A stretch of DNA of 64,000 bases from positions 11,956,001 through 12,020,000 of the forward strand of contig CM056559.1 of assembly GCA_029721515.1 (NCBI GenBank), written 5' to 3'. The notes beneath the pieces are model-generated. The model was not told the origin of the DNA, searched no databases, and saw only the letters and a program-made list of their open reading frames with translations. The stretch is from Synanceia verrucosa. Its lineage: Eukaryota; Chordata; Actinopteri; Perciformes; Synanceiidae. Positions 21,287 through 32,970 of the stretch are shown in pieces (position 1 is the stretch's first letter; each line of letters opens with the position of its first letter). The position numbers and the translations under genes are program-made.

Positions 21287-22916
21287 AGTTAATTATCCAT
21301 GACTCCAAGTCGTCTCTGCTGAAAGCTTACAAAACTCTCCAGAATAAATGTTCATGAAATCTGACATGCATCAAAGTGAAAATTCAATTTTTTCTTTATA
21401 AATGTAGATTTTAACTTTACCCGGGCTTTAAGTCAAAGTTTCGGCATCCACAGTAGTGACCCTAACTGCTTTTTATTCATTACCGTTTTCCATGATGTCA
21501 ACAACAGCTGATTGATTTTGTTTGACAATGAACTTTGTCTGACATGGCCTATGTTTCGGCACCATGCAAGTCTCTCAATCGGATCATTTCAGATAACCCT
21601 CCCTCTTGTCATGTTCAAATGTCAGACTGTCTCGCCGTGTCAGTATCAGTCTGTCAGAGGTCACATGTCAACCTCTGTGATGTCACAGTGATCTGTTTCT
21701 CTGCATTCTCTTCATGTCCCTTGAAATGACATGACATGAAATTTGCACTGACAGCAGGTACTCAATTCCTCTTTATTATTTACATGTGTAGGTAGTTTAA
21801 TATCACCCAGGATGAGGAAGCGACTCAGTTGAACTGAATTGTTGTTTTACAGTGTTTACAGTGGGTGTCCCAGTGTTTTCCCCCTCCATCTCCATCTTCT
21901 CCACTTTTTCATTTCATCTCCTCTCTTTACTCTCTGACCCTCCTCCTCTATCCTCTCCTCTCATCACATATTCACTATGGTTCGATATCTTTCTCTGTCA
22001 GGAGGGGACCAGTGGTTTCCCTCTTCTTAATTTATTCCCTACTTATGTTTTATTTTGTCAGTTATACAGGGATCTGGTAAATATTTGCGCAGAGAGGCTG
22101 GTCAGTAATCAGCCAGTTGGCGTATCATCACTGTGTGTCAACTGGAGCGAGCCTGTGTGTGTGTGTGTGTGTGTGTGTGTTTCTTTGCGTGTGTATATAT
22201 GGGAAATTTCGAGAGATTGCATTTATGTGGAAGAGAGAACTGGGCAGGACTGTGCAGGGGTGTTGGCTGAGGGTCAGGGATGAATTCAAGGCTCCAGAGG
22301 GAAAGAGAGCAGACTGGTATTGATCAGGTCTTGTTTTATAGAGCCTTCCACATAGAAAACAAACTGTGTGAGGGTGGAAAAAAAATCATTGGAGCAAACA
22401 AATAACCTCACTTTTAATAAGAACAATGTGTTTGGCTGACCACACGTACTGTAGAGCGATGGGAAAAAGAAATAGAACACAGAGAAGAGGGCAGAGAATG
22501 AGGATTAAGACGTGGCATGATTCGATAAACTCAGATTCTGTATGTTATTGTATTTTTCAGAAGCCATCAGATTGACCTGCAGTGTTAAGGCATTTGTCAA
22601 TTTGATGTGCATCTGAATTGAGTCTTGGACCGGGCATTGTGTTCTACCAGATGGCAAAATTATCACTAGCTATTTGTTTCAACATCAACTGCGCTCCTGC
22701 GTGCTTGGGGGCGAGGGGGTTGGGGGCAATGTTCCCTCTAATTTTTCATGTGACCGAACAAACACACAAACTCTCTGAGAATTCCTTGGACCACTGTGAG
22801 CAACATCAGACGTGTCTAAAACCTGAGAAAAATGATTGTTTTTTTATGAGTGGTTTATGTTGTATGTCAGGGTGGGGATCCTGCTCTGGATGAATTGAGA
22901 CGTGTTCACCTTTCAG
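21287..22916. other. Non-coding stretch
   Basis: Contains a pyrimidine-rich tract (21,870-21,970), a GT microsatellite (22,153-22,181) and, at about 22,728-22,760, the phrase AATGTTCCCTCTAATTTTTC, which resembles the start of a teleost repeat. No exon or RNA gene was seen. Confidence 0.5.
22153..22181. repeat. (GT)n microsatellite
   Basis: Alternating TG for about 28 bases. Confidence 0.95.
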
Positions 22917-23699
22917 TAGGGCTGGGTATCGTTCAAATTTTTTTGATACAATGCCAATTTCAGTACCGTGGTTTTGATGCTGGTTCCAGAATGAAACATT
23001 TTTTGGAAGTTATTTTTGTGTAATTTGGGCTTTAATTATGTTATCATCATTACTGCCTTATGGTGTGTTCAGTGAAAGTTGGAACTTTGAGGTCAGATCA
23101 ACGTAACCTCAAAGTTTAGTGCGCCCAGCTCTTCCAGCCTTACAGACACACAACAATGAGCAGTGGTGTCCAAGGGAGAAAGACTGTTGTTGTTGCAACT
23201 GAATAGTATTGATGCACAGATGCTTTTGATACAGAAATGGAGACGTGAAAGACTGAGGAGACGTGTCCGGAGGTGGTATACAAGTCCACTAAGTCTACCA
23301 AGACTGATGGCAGGTGAATTTGTTATGGAGAGAGTAGTCGAACCAGAGAAGTAATTCCGGAATCGCAGCATTGCCATCTCCATTTTACCTTGACAGACAG
23401 TTAAGAAATATTTCATGCACCCGGAGAGAACGGAGAGGCTCTCCGTGTCCACATACAGCAATTTACAGAGTAATAAAAATTGGACCACATGCTCTGATTT
23501 ACCTGCGATGTCTCCTTATGCTGGGAAAGTGGGGGAACGGATCGGTGTCTCTATCTGAAGGGGACATACTGTGAGCATGGCTCACAGACTCTTCAGAATC
23601 GGATTTTGGCATCGAAAGATTCATTTTTTTTGATACCTGATAGGATCGGAGCTTTTCGGTCGGTGCTACAAAAGTATTGAAGTTTGGTACCCAGCTCTA
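22917..23699. mobile_element. DNA transposon relic with GGGCTGGGTATC-type ends
   Basis: The left end TAGGGCTGGGTATCGTTCAA and the right end TTTGGTACCCAGCTCTA are inverted versions of one motif (GGCTGGGTAC/TC). Just inside both ends are TTTTTGATAC and its inverse, together with CGGT-rich stretches. The interior carries a PIF/Harbinger-like transposase fragment. No duplication of the target site was convincing, so the boundary and family remain provisional. Confidence 0.6.
23163..23568 (+). pseudogene. PIF/Harbinger-like transposase N-terminal relic
   Basis: The forward frame reads LLLLQLNSI, KWRRERLRRRVRRWYTSPLS, LPRLMAGEF, then stops at 23,352. After frame changes it reads MHPERTERL and later GERIGVSI. 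In HARBI1-type nucleases an arginine-rich stretch is followed by RRWWVRP-x-R-x-x-GEF, an HPE(R) segment and an ERLAV-LR-FL segment in that order, so the match is one of order and spacing. The DDE catalytic part is absent. Several stops make it dead. Identification by eye only. Confidence 0.5.
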
Positions 23700-26600
23700 G
23701 ATGTGATGTAATGTTGTTCACGTTAAAACATTCACATTTTGCACAGTGAGATGTGCTGTTGCACCAGCATGTGATAGAGTATCAGTTTCTGTAACACAGT
23801 GTCTATAAAATATATATTTATCTAATAATAATAATATATTATCATAATCTAGTAACAACATTTAATTAATTCATAAATGACACTACAATAAGCAATAAGG
23901 GTGTGACAAACGACTGTGGCACAGCCACTCACCAAGTTGGTGACTACTGCATGCAGTCCAGAGGATGTACAATGCAAATAAAAATGTTTTTAGATATTTT
24001 ATGATTATATTGTGCCTCTAAGGACAGGTGATATCTATCATATGATGATGATGATGAATGAACCTTTTACCAGAGCTCCAAAACAGTGAAAAATAGCAGC
24101 AAAGTTATTAAAGCAGAGACGGTGAAGAATAAAAGAAGACCTGTTTTTCTGACAAGGATAAAGATTAATGTGTCTAAACATTTTTAAATCAGCATTAAGG
24201 CACAACAGTGTTTGCAAAAATCCAATTAGGCATCAGGTTTCCCTCACCAATATGCTATAGACCCTAATACCCACGTGCTATGTAACACCCACAATTTTTA
24301 ATTTTTCAAATGCACAATTTATCATAAGACTGACACAACGGTGCTGGAGCAGCACTTTAGAGGACATGGGGTTTCAACAATATCTATACGTATGTTTGTA
24401 AGATTTTGATTGAATATTTAAACAGCAGTTATGGATGAATGCTAATTTTGCACTACTGTCTGAATAAATAAATTTTGTGTGTTTTGGGAGTGGTGACCAT
24501 GTGAATTCTTGAAAGTATCACAAAAAAAAAAACAATTTCCACAGCTAGCTGATAGAAAATGTGGGGTTTAAATAGATAAAGGCAGATGGAAACACCTTTT
24601 TGGAATATACAATATCTGTAGGTGTGCTACTATTCAATTGTCAAATGCATTTTAACCACACTTTCTAAATGTCACAAAACAACAAAACAACAAAAGAAGA
24701 TGGCTTAGCTATCTAACCCATCTATGGGAGAAGCATGGGAGGAGGTCTTCAGGGATTTGTTTCATTTGGGTAAGTTTAAATTGTTCTTCCATGTCAGCTG
24801 GTACTGGTCATATTTCATGCTGTCTGCAGACAAAGCTGAGCATGAGCATGTCATGTGAATTTCAAAGACATTTGCAGCAGAAACAGCTACTGGTTCACTA
24901 CCTTATTCAGCATAGGGGTTTTCCATGTTAGTTTTTTCAACTCATTATGAAATATTGGTCTAGGTAATTAACGGAAAATGTTGGGCAACACCATACCAGC
25001 ACAAACTTGAATGGGGCAGTAGGCTATATACATACTGGCCATAACATAACACTGTTGCCCAGAACTGTAACAACTTTAATTGGGTGGTGAGTAGTACAGT
25101 ATGATCCTACAGCATGGTATTATTGTGTATAATAACCTATGGTTTCGTAGAGAAGCAGAGACAGAGTACAGCCAATATAAACCATCTGCTTTATCTGTGC
25201 AAGGTTTATATTTTCACAGACTTGAGGGTGACTCAATGATTCTGGAGAAACACTGTTGATATATACACCCAAACATAACCCCACCCCTCAGATTTTCTGT
25301 CCCTCTAGTTCCCACTGCCTTCCGATCTGTCCATAGATAGATAGATAGGTAGAGAGATAGATAGATAGATAGACAGACACTTCATCATTCCCGAGGGAAA
25401 TTCAAGAATTAGCGTGGTTCAAACCCAGCTACTTTGTTCATTTCCCTTTCACAGAGCCAAGGTTGTGTATGAATACAGGATTTTTTTTCTGTGCACATAC
25501 AGAGAGGAGAGCCAGCAGAGTATGAGGAGATATTTGCTGAATTTGACAAAAAAAAAAAAAACTGTATTGGATAGAATAGCTGAACGAAGAAGTATTCTTG
25601 TCAAGGTCCTTTCTTTCTAAATCTGTCCCACTCTTCTCACTCTGCTAACTCCTCCCTCCCACACTCCTCATTTCATATATCGTTCTCTTTTGCCCCTTTG
25701 TGTCTAATCAGAGTTACTCAATACAAAAAGACCTTGAATCAGCACACTGAAAGCTGAGGGTCAAAGTAACCATGTTACGAGTTGACTGCATAGTGTGTGT
25801 TCAGTACACTAGGGGATAATATGAAGAAATGTTATGGTAATTGTATTTTATCTGTAATGTGTCTTGTAATACCTCTATTGACATTTCAGCTATCATTTAA
25901 GTAAGTCAGTTTTGTTAAGAAGTTCACACATATATTAAATTCACCTTGATCTCCCATAAATAAATTAAATAACATCTAAATAGACTTTAAATGGTGCCGA
26001 TACATCATCTGTTCAAATTACGTGCTGGCACCATAGAAACAACGGTAGCAGAAAGTCAATTGTGTGTGGTGGACATAAATTCACAGGTTCGGTAGTAATG
26101 TCTTTGTATCTTCATAATGTAAAGATCTTTGTAATCAAGATCAAGCAACCTTAAATGTGCACATCATGACAACAAACATGTTATTATGCTCAGCATCATC
26201 ACCAGTTGATCCATGTATAAGACGTGTGAATTAGGAGCTTGAGGTGTCAATCCAGGCACTACAAAAATAAGGTTTTCACATAGCAGCACTAAGACAGTGC
26301 ACTCCCTGAATGCTTACGACATTATATGTGTGAATTAGTTTAGCTGCCAGCAGACTTTTAGTTCAGTTACTTTTCCTTACTCATCGCACTCCCACTTGTT
26401 TTAATGTTAAGTCATTGCATTTCCTGACAGAACAACACCACAGCTGAATTTCACATTATTCCAGCCCAACATTATCGAAACAAAGCAGCTGACATTGGTA
26501 GCAAGAGGAGAGAGGAGACAAGCACGACAGTAAATGCAGACTCACACAGACATAAAATGATGATAGTTTGGTGGCCATTTTCTAAAAAAATCTTGGACAA

Positions 26601-26739
26601 GATTCTGTATTGCATGTACTGTATTTTCAAATGAAACATTTTACCTCAATACAACATACATCCCATGAAAACAGGCAGGCACACAATAGAAAAATATAAG
26701 TGGATTGAAATAATATTAATCCTGCATGCTTTTTAATAG
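23700..26739. other. Long non-coding stretch
   Basis: About 3 kb with no recognisable gene. It holds a GATA microsatellite with a following repeat motif (25,333-25,405), a pyrimidine-rich patch (25,605-25,700) and short A-runs. Nothing else was recognised on either strand. Confidence 0.5.
25333..25405. repeat. GATA repeat followed by a teleost repeat motif
   Basis: Imperfect (GATA)n is followed by CACTTCATCATTCCCGAGGG and AAATTCAAG. This is a variant of the GATAGATACTTTATTxATCC...GGGAAATT signature that recurs at 44,001 and 57,704 in this window. Confidence 0.75.
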
Positions 26740-27000
26740 TCAGGGGGTGATTCCTCTGGTTGCCATAAGAAGTCAGATCTTATAAGCCTATGAGAGACTG
26801 ACCTGATTTCTCAGTCGTTACCTCAGTTGACATTGGAAACATGAGTTTCAGTCACTAGTTTCAAGTCTTCTTCAGTACAGCATGATGTTCATTTAGTAAC
26901 TTAAGCTCTCATTTAGAGTAAAATAGACAGTAAAGTCGGGTGTGCTTTAGGGCAGGGTACACTTAAGTGGCAATGGGTGGCGTCACGGTGGCTACATTAT
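26740..27000. repeat. Known-looking teleost repeat copy
   Basis: The order CAGGGGGTGATTCCTCTGGT, TATGAGAGACTGACC, TTTCAAGTCTTCTTCAGTAC, ACAGCATGATGTTCATTTAG, TTAGAGTAAAATAGAC, GTGTGCTTTAGGGCAGGGT agrees with a dispersed teleost repeat I remember. A fragment of the same family is at 28,869-29,012. No coding capacity. Confidence 0.65.
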
Positions 27001-27591
27001 ATGTACTCTCATACCGTCTCCTGGAGACACACATAGCCTCTGCTGTTGTGATGGTGATGATGCCTGATGGGGGGCATCATCACAATCATTATTGCTTATC
27101 CTGAGGGTCAGCAAGGAAGAACTCTGCCGCAGGTGTTGGATTTACATATGTATCAGGCAGTGAGAAGACACCTGCTGCTATAAAGCCTGCAAGACAGGAG
27201 AGGCTTTAAGTAATGCTGTGGTGTCATAACAATGTTGGATCTACAGGCCCTGAAGAAAAGTGGATGCAGAAATGAAAAAGCCTGATATCGTTTCGGCAAG
27301 AAAGAAAGTGCAGTGTTGTCTGTACATTTTAGTGTGCAGCATAGAGTAGAGAAGCTGTGAGAGAGCATTACAGAGAGTATAATCTGCATGCATCAGCGAA
27401 ACAAAAAGAGGAGAAAAAAGTGCACATGTGCTGCCCAAATATTGTATGCAAAAGTTTGCTCATACGTTATGGTAGGCATCTCCTGTCATGCTTTATCCTC
27501 CTAAACTGACTGCCTATTTCTTTTTGCTTGGAGTACCATGGCGACATGGCGACCATGAAATGATGGATGTCATTTTCTCTGTGTGTGTGTT

Positions 27592-27644
<53 letters not shown>

Positions 27645-28375
27645 GAGAGAGAGAGAGACAAGAGGAAGGGGAAAGAACACACCTGATTGAGTGTCAGATG
27701 AAGAGTTTTTTGGGGAATATACTGAGACAGGTGCATGCGTCACGCTCTGTCTTGATCTCTTTCTTTCACATATCCTCTCACCCATGCTCTCTCTATATCT
27801 CACTGTTTTTTGGCAGGTAACCATGACAATTCTAAGAAACAGAGCTGAAAACACTTATTTGGAGGAGCACATTAACACCGCAACCACCATTGCCCTTACA
27901 GCAAGGCTCCTGGATATGTAATTCACTTTCAATCAGGTTAATTAAATCCAGCCTTGAAAATATTTTAGTGTTTTTGCCATAATGTCTCAGTAATAACAGA
28001 CGTGTCAAGTGGAATCTTCCCTCAGGAAGTATCACAGCATTGGGATTGTACTGCTCAAGGTTACCAATGACCAGGGGTGGATCGAGGAATTGATAAGTTC
28101 AGCGGCTACGTCCATTTATCCCTAAATACAACCACACTGACAAAAGGGGCTCATTCAACATTAAAAAATATGCTCTGTAAGATTACTAAAATCAAACTCC
28201 AAAAAGTAATGTATCTTAGTAAAATACATTTCTGTTGTTCTATCTGGTAAAGCTTCACTTTATATTCAGAAAAACTGATGTGGCAGCAATTTTTAGATTT
28301 CATCTGTGAGATTCCAGTATGTGATATATATACAGCACATATTAAGCCTGTCACCTCAAGCTCAGTGCTAACCTT
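27001..28375. other. Non-coding stretch with a compound microsatellite
   Basis: Apart from the GT/GA tract at 27,580-27,659 no feature was recognised. Open frames overlapping the tract are low-complexity artefacts. Confidence 0.5.
27580..27659. repeat. Compound (GT)n(GA)n microsatellite
   Basis: A GT run with one TT interruption (27,581-27,609) passes directly into a GA run (27,610-27,659) with two interruptions. Confidence 0.95.
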
Positions 28376-28610
28376 GTGTTCACACTAGATGCAAGTTCGA
28401 TGATTCGTGCAATGACACTACACAAAGTGCAAATGATGCGAACAGACGTGAGTTCACATGGGAGATGAAATTCACTGGAACCCAGAAATTCATTTTGTAC
28501 GAGTTTCCTGAGATAAAAATATTGGTCGATACTTGTGTCCCTTACATGAATGATGGGAATAAAAATAAATACTCAAGCAGCATATATAAACATTTGGTCT
28601 GAACACACCA
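28376..28610. mobile_element. Small inverted-repeat element (GTGTTCA ends)
   Basis: Starts GTGTTCACACTAGATGC and ends TTTGGTCTGAACACACC, an imperfect inverse of the start. The size of about 235 bp and lack of coding sequence fit a MITE; similar GTGTTCA-ended repeats are common in teleosts. The superfamily was not determined. Confidence 0.5.
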
Positions 28611-28804
28611 TCAGCTATGCTGATTCAAAAAGCTGACACAAAATTGGTCCATGGTTCACTGTCTATCTGTGGTGCCCTCTTTAACAACTTGCCCACCAGA
28701 CAAGTAGAATGGCACTTGTTTGTTTTGTTTTAATTAGGGTAGATTATGGCTCATGGTTAAGACTGGTACTATGACACATGATACACACAGATTAAGGGCA
28801 ATGT

Positions 28805-28825
28805 AAAAAAAAAAAAAAAAAAAAA
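28805..28825. repeat. Poly(A) run
   Basis: About 21 consecutive A. No recognisable retroposed sequence lies directly 5' of it, so it may be simple repeat rather than a retroposon tail. Confidence 0.9.
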
Positions 28826-28868
28826 GAAAGGACCTGGGGCAGTGGGCAACACCAGGGTCTGTTCAATG

Positions 28869-29012
28869 AAGCCCATACGGAAGTAACTAAACTTGCATTC
28901 TCTCCATCAGCCAGCAGGGGGCGATACTGGTGGTTTCAATAAGAAGCATGTTTGCATTGATGTCTGTGGGAAAATGACCATTTTCTCTCCTGCTGTATTA
29001 CCTCGGTAAACA
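28869..29012. repeat. Second fragment of the 26,740 repeat family
   Basis: Contains CTCTCCATCAGCCAGCAGGG, GGCGATACTGGTGGTT, GTCTGTGGGAAAATGACC and TATTACCTCGGTAAACA. The junction text (GGGGGCGA...TGGTTGC, TATGAGAAAATGACC, TTACCTCAGT) is shared with the copy at 26,740. Confidence 0.6.
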
Positions 29013-29040
29013 CCAATATTGCCATTGACAATGTTGCCAT

Positions 29041-30179
29041 GTGCTCATTCCAGTACGAATGGACCCTAAAGCTCAGCCTTTGGCACAACTGATCACAGCA
29101 CTGGTTGGGGATATCTGGTACAGCTTCAGAATGGGTTTCATCTTATCTGTCGAACAGGAGGTTCTGTGTCTTTTTCCTCTGTTGAGTAAGGTATGCCTCA
29201 GGGGTCAGTTTTGGGTCCTAATTTATTTTCAGTACACTACTTCCCTTTTGGCACTTCATTCAAAGACAAGAGATTCACTTTTTATTTTTATGCTGACAAT
29301 ACACAGTTATGCTTGCCTGTTGGATCCACAGATCGTGGAATGCTGAGTTCACAAATTTAATCTCCTTTTTGATGTCAAAAAAGGGATGTCAGCAAATTTT
29401 CTTCAGCTGAACTCAATCAGAGAGATCCTTGTCACTGGGTCACTGCTCATGGGAAAATAATAATAATGCCATCTGCTAGCTCCCTGTTGGATCATATCTT
29501 GGTGTCTGGTCAGACAGTATTTTAGGTTTTGAGCAGCACACCACAATGTTTATGCAATAATGTTTTTATGGTCTTAACAATATATTTATATATGATATAA
29601 CATTTAAATACACCCATTATTGTACGATTTTTATCACATCTGGGTTTCGGCCACAGCCTTGTGGCTATCTTGCCTGAACCACAAATCTATTGATACTCTA
29701 TTGATGACTCCAGACCACTCAGAACTTTTAACATAATGCTTCGCCTCTTTACACTGGCTCTGGTGATATGTTTTACCTAAGGCACAAGATCTAGTTCTAG
29801 AGTCCGAGTTGAAAAGAAAAGGAGGCAGAAAGTTTGCAGAGCCCAGAGACTCTGAAACAACCTGCTCGAGAAACTCAGATCAGTTGAGTCAGTGATCTCC
29901 ATTTTGTGCTTTAAAAACACTTTTATTGGAGAGCCCTTACGTTTACTTGAGTTTTTCCCTCTGTATCATCAGTTTTCCTTTAAAAAAAATCCTGTCCTAT
30001 TCTTAAATTTGTCTACACTAGGTTGTTTGTTATACAAAACATTGTTTTATGCTCCTTTATGTCTTTTTTTTTAAATCCTGATGGTTTATGATTTGGTTTT
30101 CATGGTTTTATTTGTTGTAACAAGGATTTTGTGCACTAATAAATAAATTATTATTATTATTATTAGGATTATTATTATC
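29041..30179 (+). pseudogene. L2-like LINE reverse transcriptase 3' portion and tail
   Basis: In the frame of 29,193 the text is MPQGSVLGPNLFS, then FYFYADNTQLCLP, then after a one-base shift MSANFLQLNSIREIL. This is the PQGSVLGP-F-YADD-TQL-x-MSxNFLQLN series of L2-clade RTs. The catalytic YADD reads YADN, and several stops and shifts follow. Further 3', RKFAEPRDSETTCSRN and FCALKTLLL at about 29,830-29,930 match the family's C-terminal FxxAAPxLWN...LKTxLF text. The copy ends in an AT-rich 3' UTR and an ATT/TTA run (30,140-30,179). The N-terminal half is missing. Inactive. Confidence 0.82.
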
Positions 30180-31575
30180 TATCTTTCTGGTTTGGTTGAC
30201 GGAGTTATCCCTCTTTATTTATATTTTTTTCAAGATCAATGGCTTGCCTTTGAGTAAGGAGAATAAGAAGTGTATAGTGTATCATTTTTATGTGACTGAG
30301 TTGGCTTTCTGGGAAGCCCTTCATCAGTGAGAGAGGCAAGCAACTGCCAATTCTCAATATGGTGTTTCTGTCAGTAATCTCTGCCCAAACTGCAAAGCTC
30401 TGTGTTGTGACACAGAGATTCTGTATTGACTATTTTCTGCCTCCATATCAGTTCAATGCCAATACAGTCGCTACTTTCATTCAAACTGATGGCTGAATGT
30501 GCATAGCTTGTACTGTTCATTGCATTATAATGGTTCTAAGCCTTGAGGTATAGATGCTGTTTTATGATGGTGTAATATAATACTGGTTATGCAAATGAAA
30601 CTCAAGCACACACTATATCATACACATACGTTCTACCGGAGATCAAAGTGCCTGTGTAGCTCCTCTAGACTTTCTTGGAGAGTTGTAATGCATTACTCAT
30701 CTGACCAACTAAGCTGCTGTACTGTCAGCATGTGATGATGATTTTACCCTTTCTGATTCATCACTGGCCTATATTTATATGCACAAAGAGAAGAATAAAA
30801 AGTCTCTGCCTATCAATAACTGATGGCCATCTCATTCTAAAAATGGGAAGTTTTAGAGATAGCTATCATGTGCTCCATCACTTTTTCCTTTTTTCTTTAA
30901 TCCCTCAAAATGTTCACTGGTGAAAAGATCAGCTCAGATATACTGGTAGTTTTACAATGAAAAGTCCATGTAATACTATTGGATTGCAACTAAAATTTTT
31001 CACAAGTATGTACAGTACAGTACATCACAATGGGTGAACAGTTTTAAGTTGCACCCATGTTTATCATAATTTTGTTGAATTAACTGACAATTCCCTCAAT
31101 CATCCTGTTTACTATTCACAGATAACTGCGTATTGTGAACTACAATTATAGTTGTTTTCTGTCCCACTGCAGTTAAATTTATCCAACACATTTATGAACA
31201 CATCATATTGTTGTTGCCACAGATCTCTGTCGCAATTAAAACACAACGCTTCACGCGCTACCTGCCAGACCTGATGGAATGGGGGAGATACCGCTGTTGC
31301 AGTCCGGAGCTAGGACACCAAGAGAGGAATGGTGGGATTTGGCAGTGCTGAGGACGCTCAGTGATGTAGAGAGTGCATAGAACTTTTAATTGCCTTGGTG
31401 TTTTACTTGGAACTGTGTGTGTGTGCCCGATAATTCCCTGGTTTCAAATCTCCTGATAATCAGCACTATATACTTGGAAGAGTTCTAACAAAGCAGTCTG
31501 ATTAGAAATTTCAACAAGAACACAGGCGTTTCTGTACCTGATGCTGTTTGCATGACTTACGTAATTGATTTGGAT
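30180..31575. other. Non-coding stretch
   Basis: No transposon end, long open frame or RNA gene recognised. Confidence 0.5.
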
Positions 31576-31992
31576 CTACTGGTCATTAGATTGCAGTGAA
31601 TTTGGTGTACTATAGTTGTGCTTTGACAATGCACCTCTCGTCTGTGTGAGTACCTGTTCTGCCAGGTGGAAGCAAATACAGAAACTGATCTTTGCACTAA
31701 ATTGTGGTGAGATGCTGGATTGCCAGTGACATATAGTGACTCCACCACTCTTCCCACTGTGCAGGTGCAGTGAGGAGGAAACCAGGACACTGTTCCTCAG
31801 GATAATGGCACAACGCTGACAAAATGTTCCAACTCGTTCATTGAGCATGCAGAAAATATGGTCCTCTGTGTCAGTTTTAACATAGTCAGTTGTCAAAGCC
31901 TTCAGCCTTCTATTGTCATCAGACCTGCCCATCCATCCAAAAATGGTGGACAACAATACGGTGTGTCTTTGGGTTGATAAACCACCAGCCAA
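31576..31992 (-). other. Unassigned 138-codon open frame
   Basis: The reverse strand is open for 414 bases from an ATG at 31,992. The translation has no motif, signal sequence, membrane segment or repeat that I recognise. Its reading includes DNRRLKALTTDYVKTDTEDH. Base use does not differ visibly from the flanks. It ends just before a Tc1-like relic. It may be chance or an eroded transposon frame; I do not claim it as a gene. Confidence 0.12.
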
Positions 31993-32022
31993 ATATTACA
32001 ACTAGTACATTACACACCATTC

Positions 32023-32296
32023 AGGCATAACATTATGACCACCTGCCTAATATTGAAGGTGTGCTGTGTTATTTGGCACCTTTCTATCAGAACCAGCATT
32101 AACTTCATGGACAATTTGAGCCCCAGTCACTCGTCTGTAGGATAAGACCAACAGGGCCAGCCTTTTGCTCCCCTCGTGGCCACTCATGACCCTGTCTCTG
32201 GTTCACCACTGTTCTCTCCTTGGACCACTTTGATAGACACTGACCACTGCAGACCAGGAACACCCCATAAGAGCTGCAGTTCTGGAGATGAAGAAT
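32023..32296 (-). pseudogene. Tc1-like transposase relic, N-terminal part with end
   Basis: The end CAGGCATAACATTATGACCA plus CCTGCCTAATATT is followed by GAAGGTGTGCTGTGTTATTT. The sequence then jumps to text from the transposase N-terminal region (TTTCTATCAGAACCAGCATT, GGACCACTTTGATAGACACT, CCCCATAAGAGCTGCAGTTC). In the intact family these parts are separated by the catalytic domain. The jump lies at GGCACC/CACCTTTC, so the deletion probably used a CACC microhomology. The reverse strand encoded the protein's helix-turn-helix part. The continuation (CTCAAATCC, CCATTTTTGCTGCTTCTAAC) appears only at 32,903-32,970, beyond an insertion. Confidence 0.75.
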
Positions 32297-32902
32297 TCCT
32301 TTTATTTGATCCCTCGATGAGGAAATTATATTTTCACTCTGTTAGTATGTATTTTTCACATTAAACACACGAGTTATGTAACAAACACATGCATATGCAT
32401 TGGAGGAGAGGTGTCAGAGTGAGGGGGCTGAGGGGGGCCTTATCCAGGCGCCGCGAGCAGTTAGGGGTTTGGTGCCTTGCTCAAGGGCACCTCAGCAGTG
32501 CTCCAGGAGGAGGAACTGACACCTCTCCAGCTACCAGTCCACTCTCCAGACTTGGTCCAACCTAGGCTTGAACCGGCGACCCTCCAATTTCCAGCCCAAG
32601 TCACTACAAACTGAGCTACTGCAACCTGCTCTAAGCCTCCTCTAAGCTCCACCCCCTCTTGCCCCTCGTGCTCCGTCCAATGCCATGCCCCCTGTCCTGC
32701 TGACTCTGCAGGTTCTTCCCATTAGGACAGAAAGGCAGGGATTGGACAGAGTTCTACAGTCCTGCAGCTGCCACAGAGGTCTGTGATCTGATTCTTTTCA
32801 TTCCTTTTTTAAATGACATACTGTATTGACTGCTCTCAGGATGGAAGGACCATTTCACCCAGTATTACAAAAAGTGCTTCTGAATAGAATTATAACTATA
32901 GC
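32297..32902. repeat. Repeats inserted into the Tc1-like relic
   Basis: The first part (32,305-32,640) has TTTGATCCCTCGATGAGGAA, then GGTGCCTTGCTCAAGGGCAC and CTTGAACCGGCGACCCTCC. I recognise this as a dispersed teleost repeat whose final part looks weakly tRNA-like. The second part (about 32,690-32,850) shares CAGAGGTCTG, TCTGATTCTTTTCATTCC and GACTGCT with 50,190-50,275. Together they split the Tc1-like sequence; whether they arrived in one or two events is unclear. Confidence 0.6.
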
Positions 32903-32970
32903 TTTAAACTCTCTCAAATCCTATGCTACCCATTTTTGCTGCTTCTAACACAACTTTGAGGAAGAGAAAT
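32903..32970 (-). mobile_element. Continuation of the interrupted Tc1-like relic
   Basis: TTAAACTCTCTCAAATCCTA and CCATTTTTGCTGCTTCTAAC then AACTTTGAGGA follow on from 32,296 in the family's order, covering the transposase start and 5' UTR. The outer inverted repeat is not recognisable beyond about 32,970. Confidence 0.65.

Noticed and set aside
21852..22283. 143-codon forward frame
   Set aside because: It is built from a pyrimidine-rich tract and a GT microsatellite; low complexity with no domain.
23093..23488. 131-codon reverse-strand frame
   Set aside because: It is the antisense shadow of the PIF/Harbinger-like relic on the forward strand.
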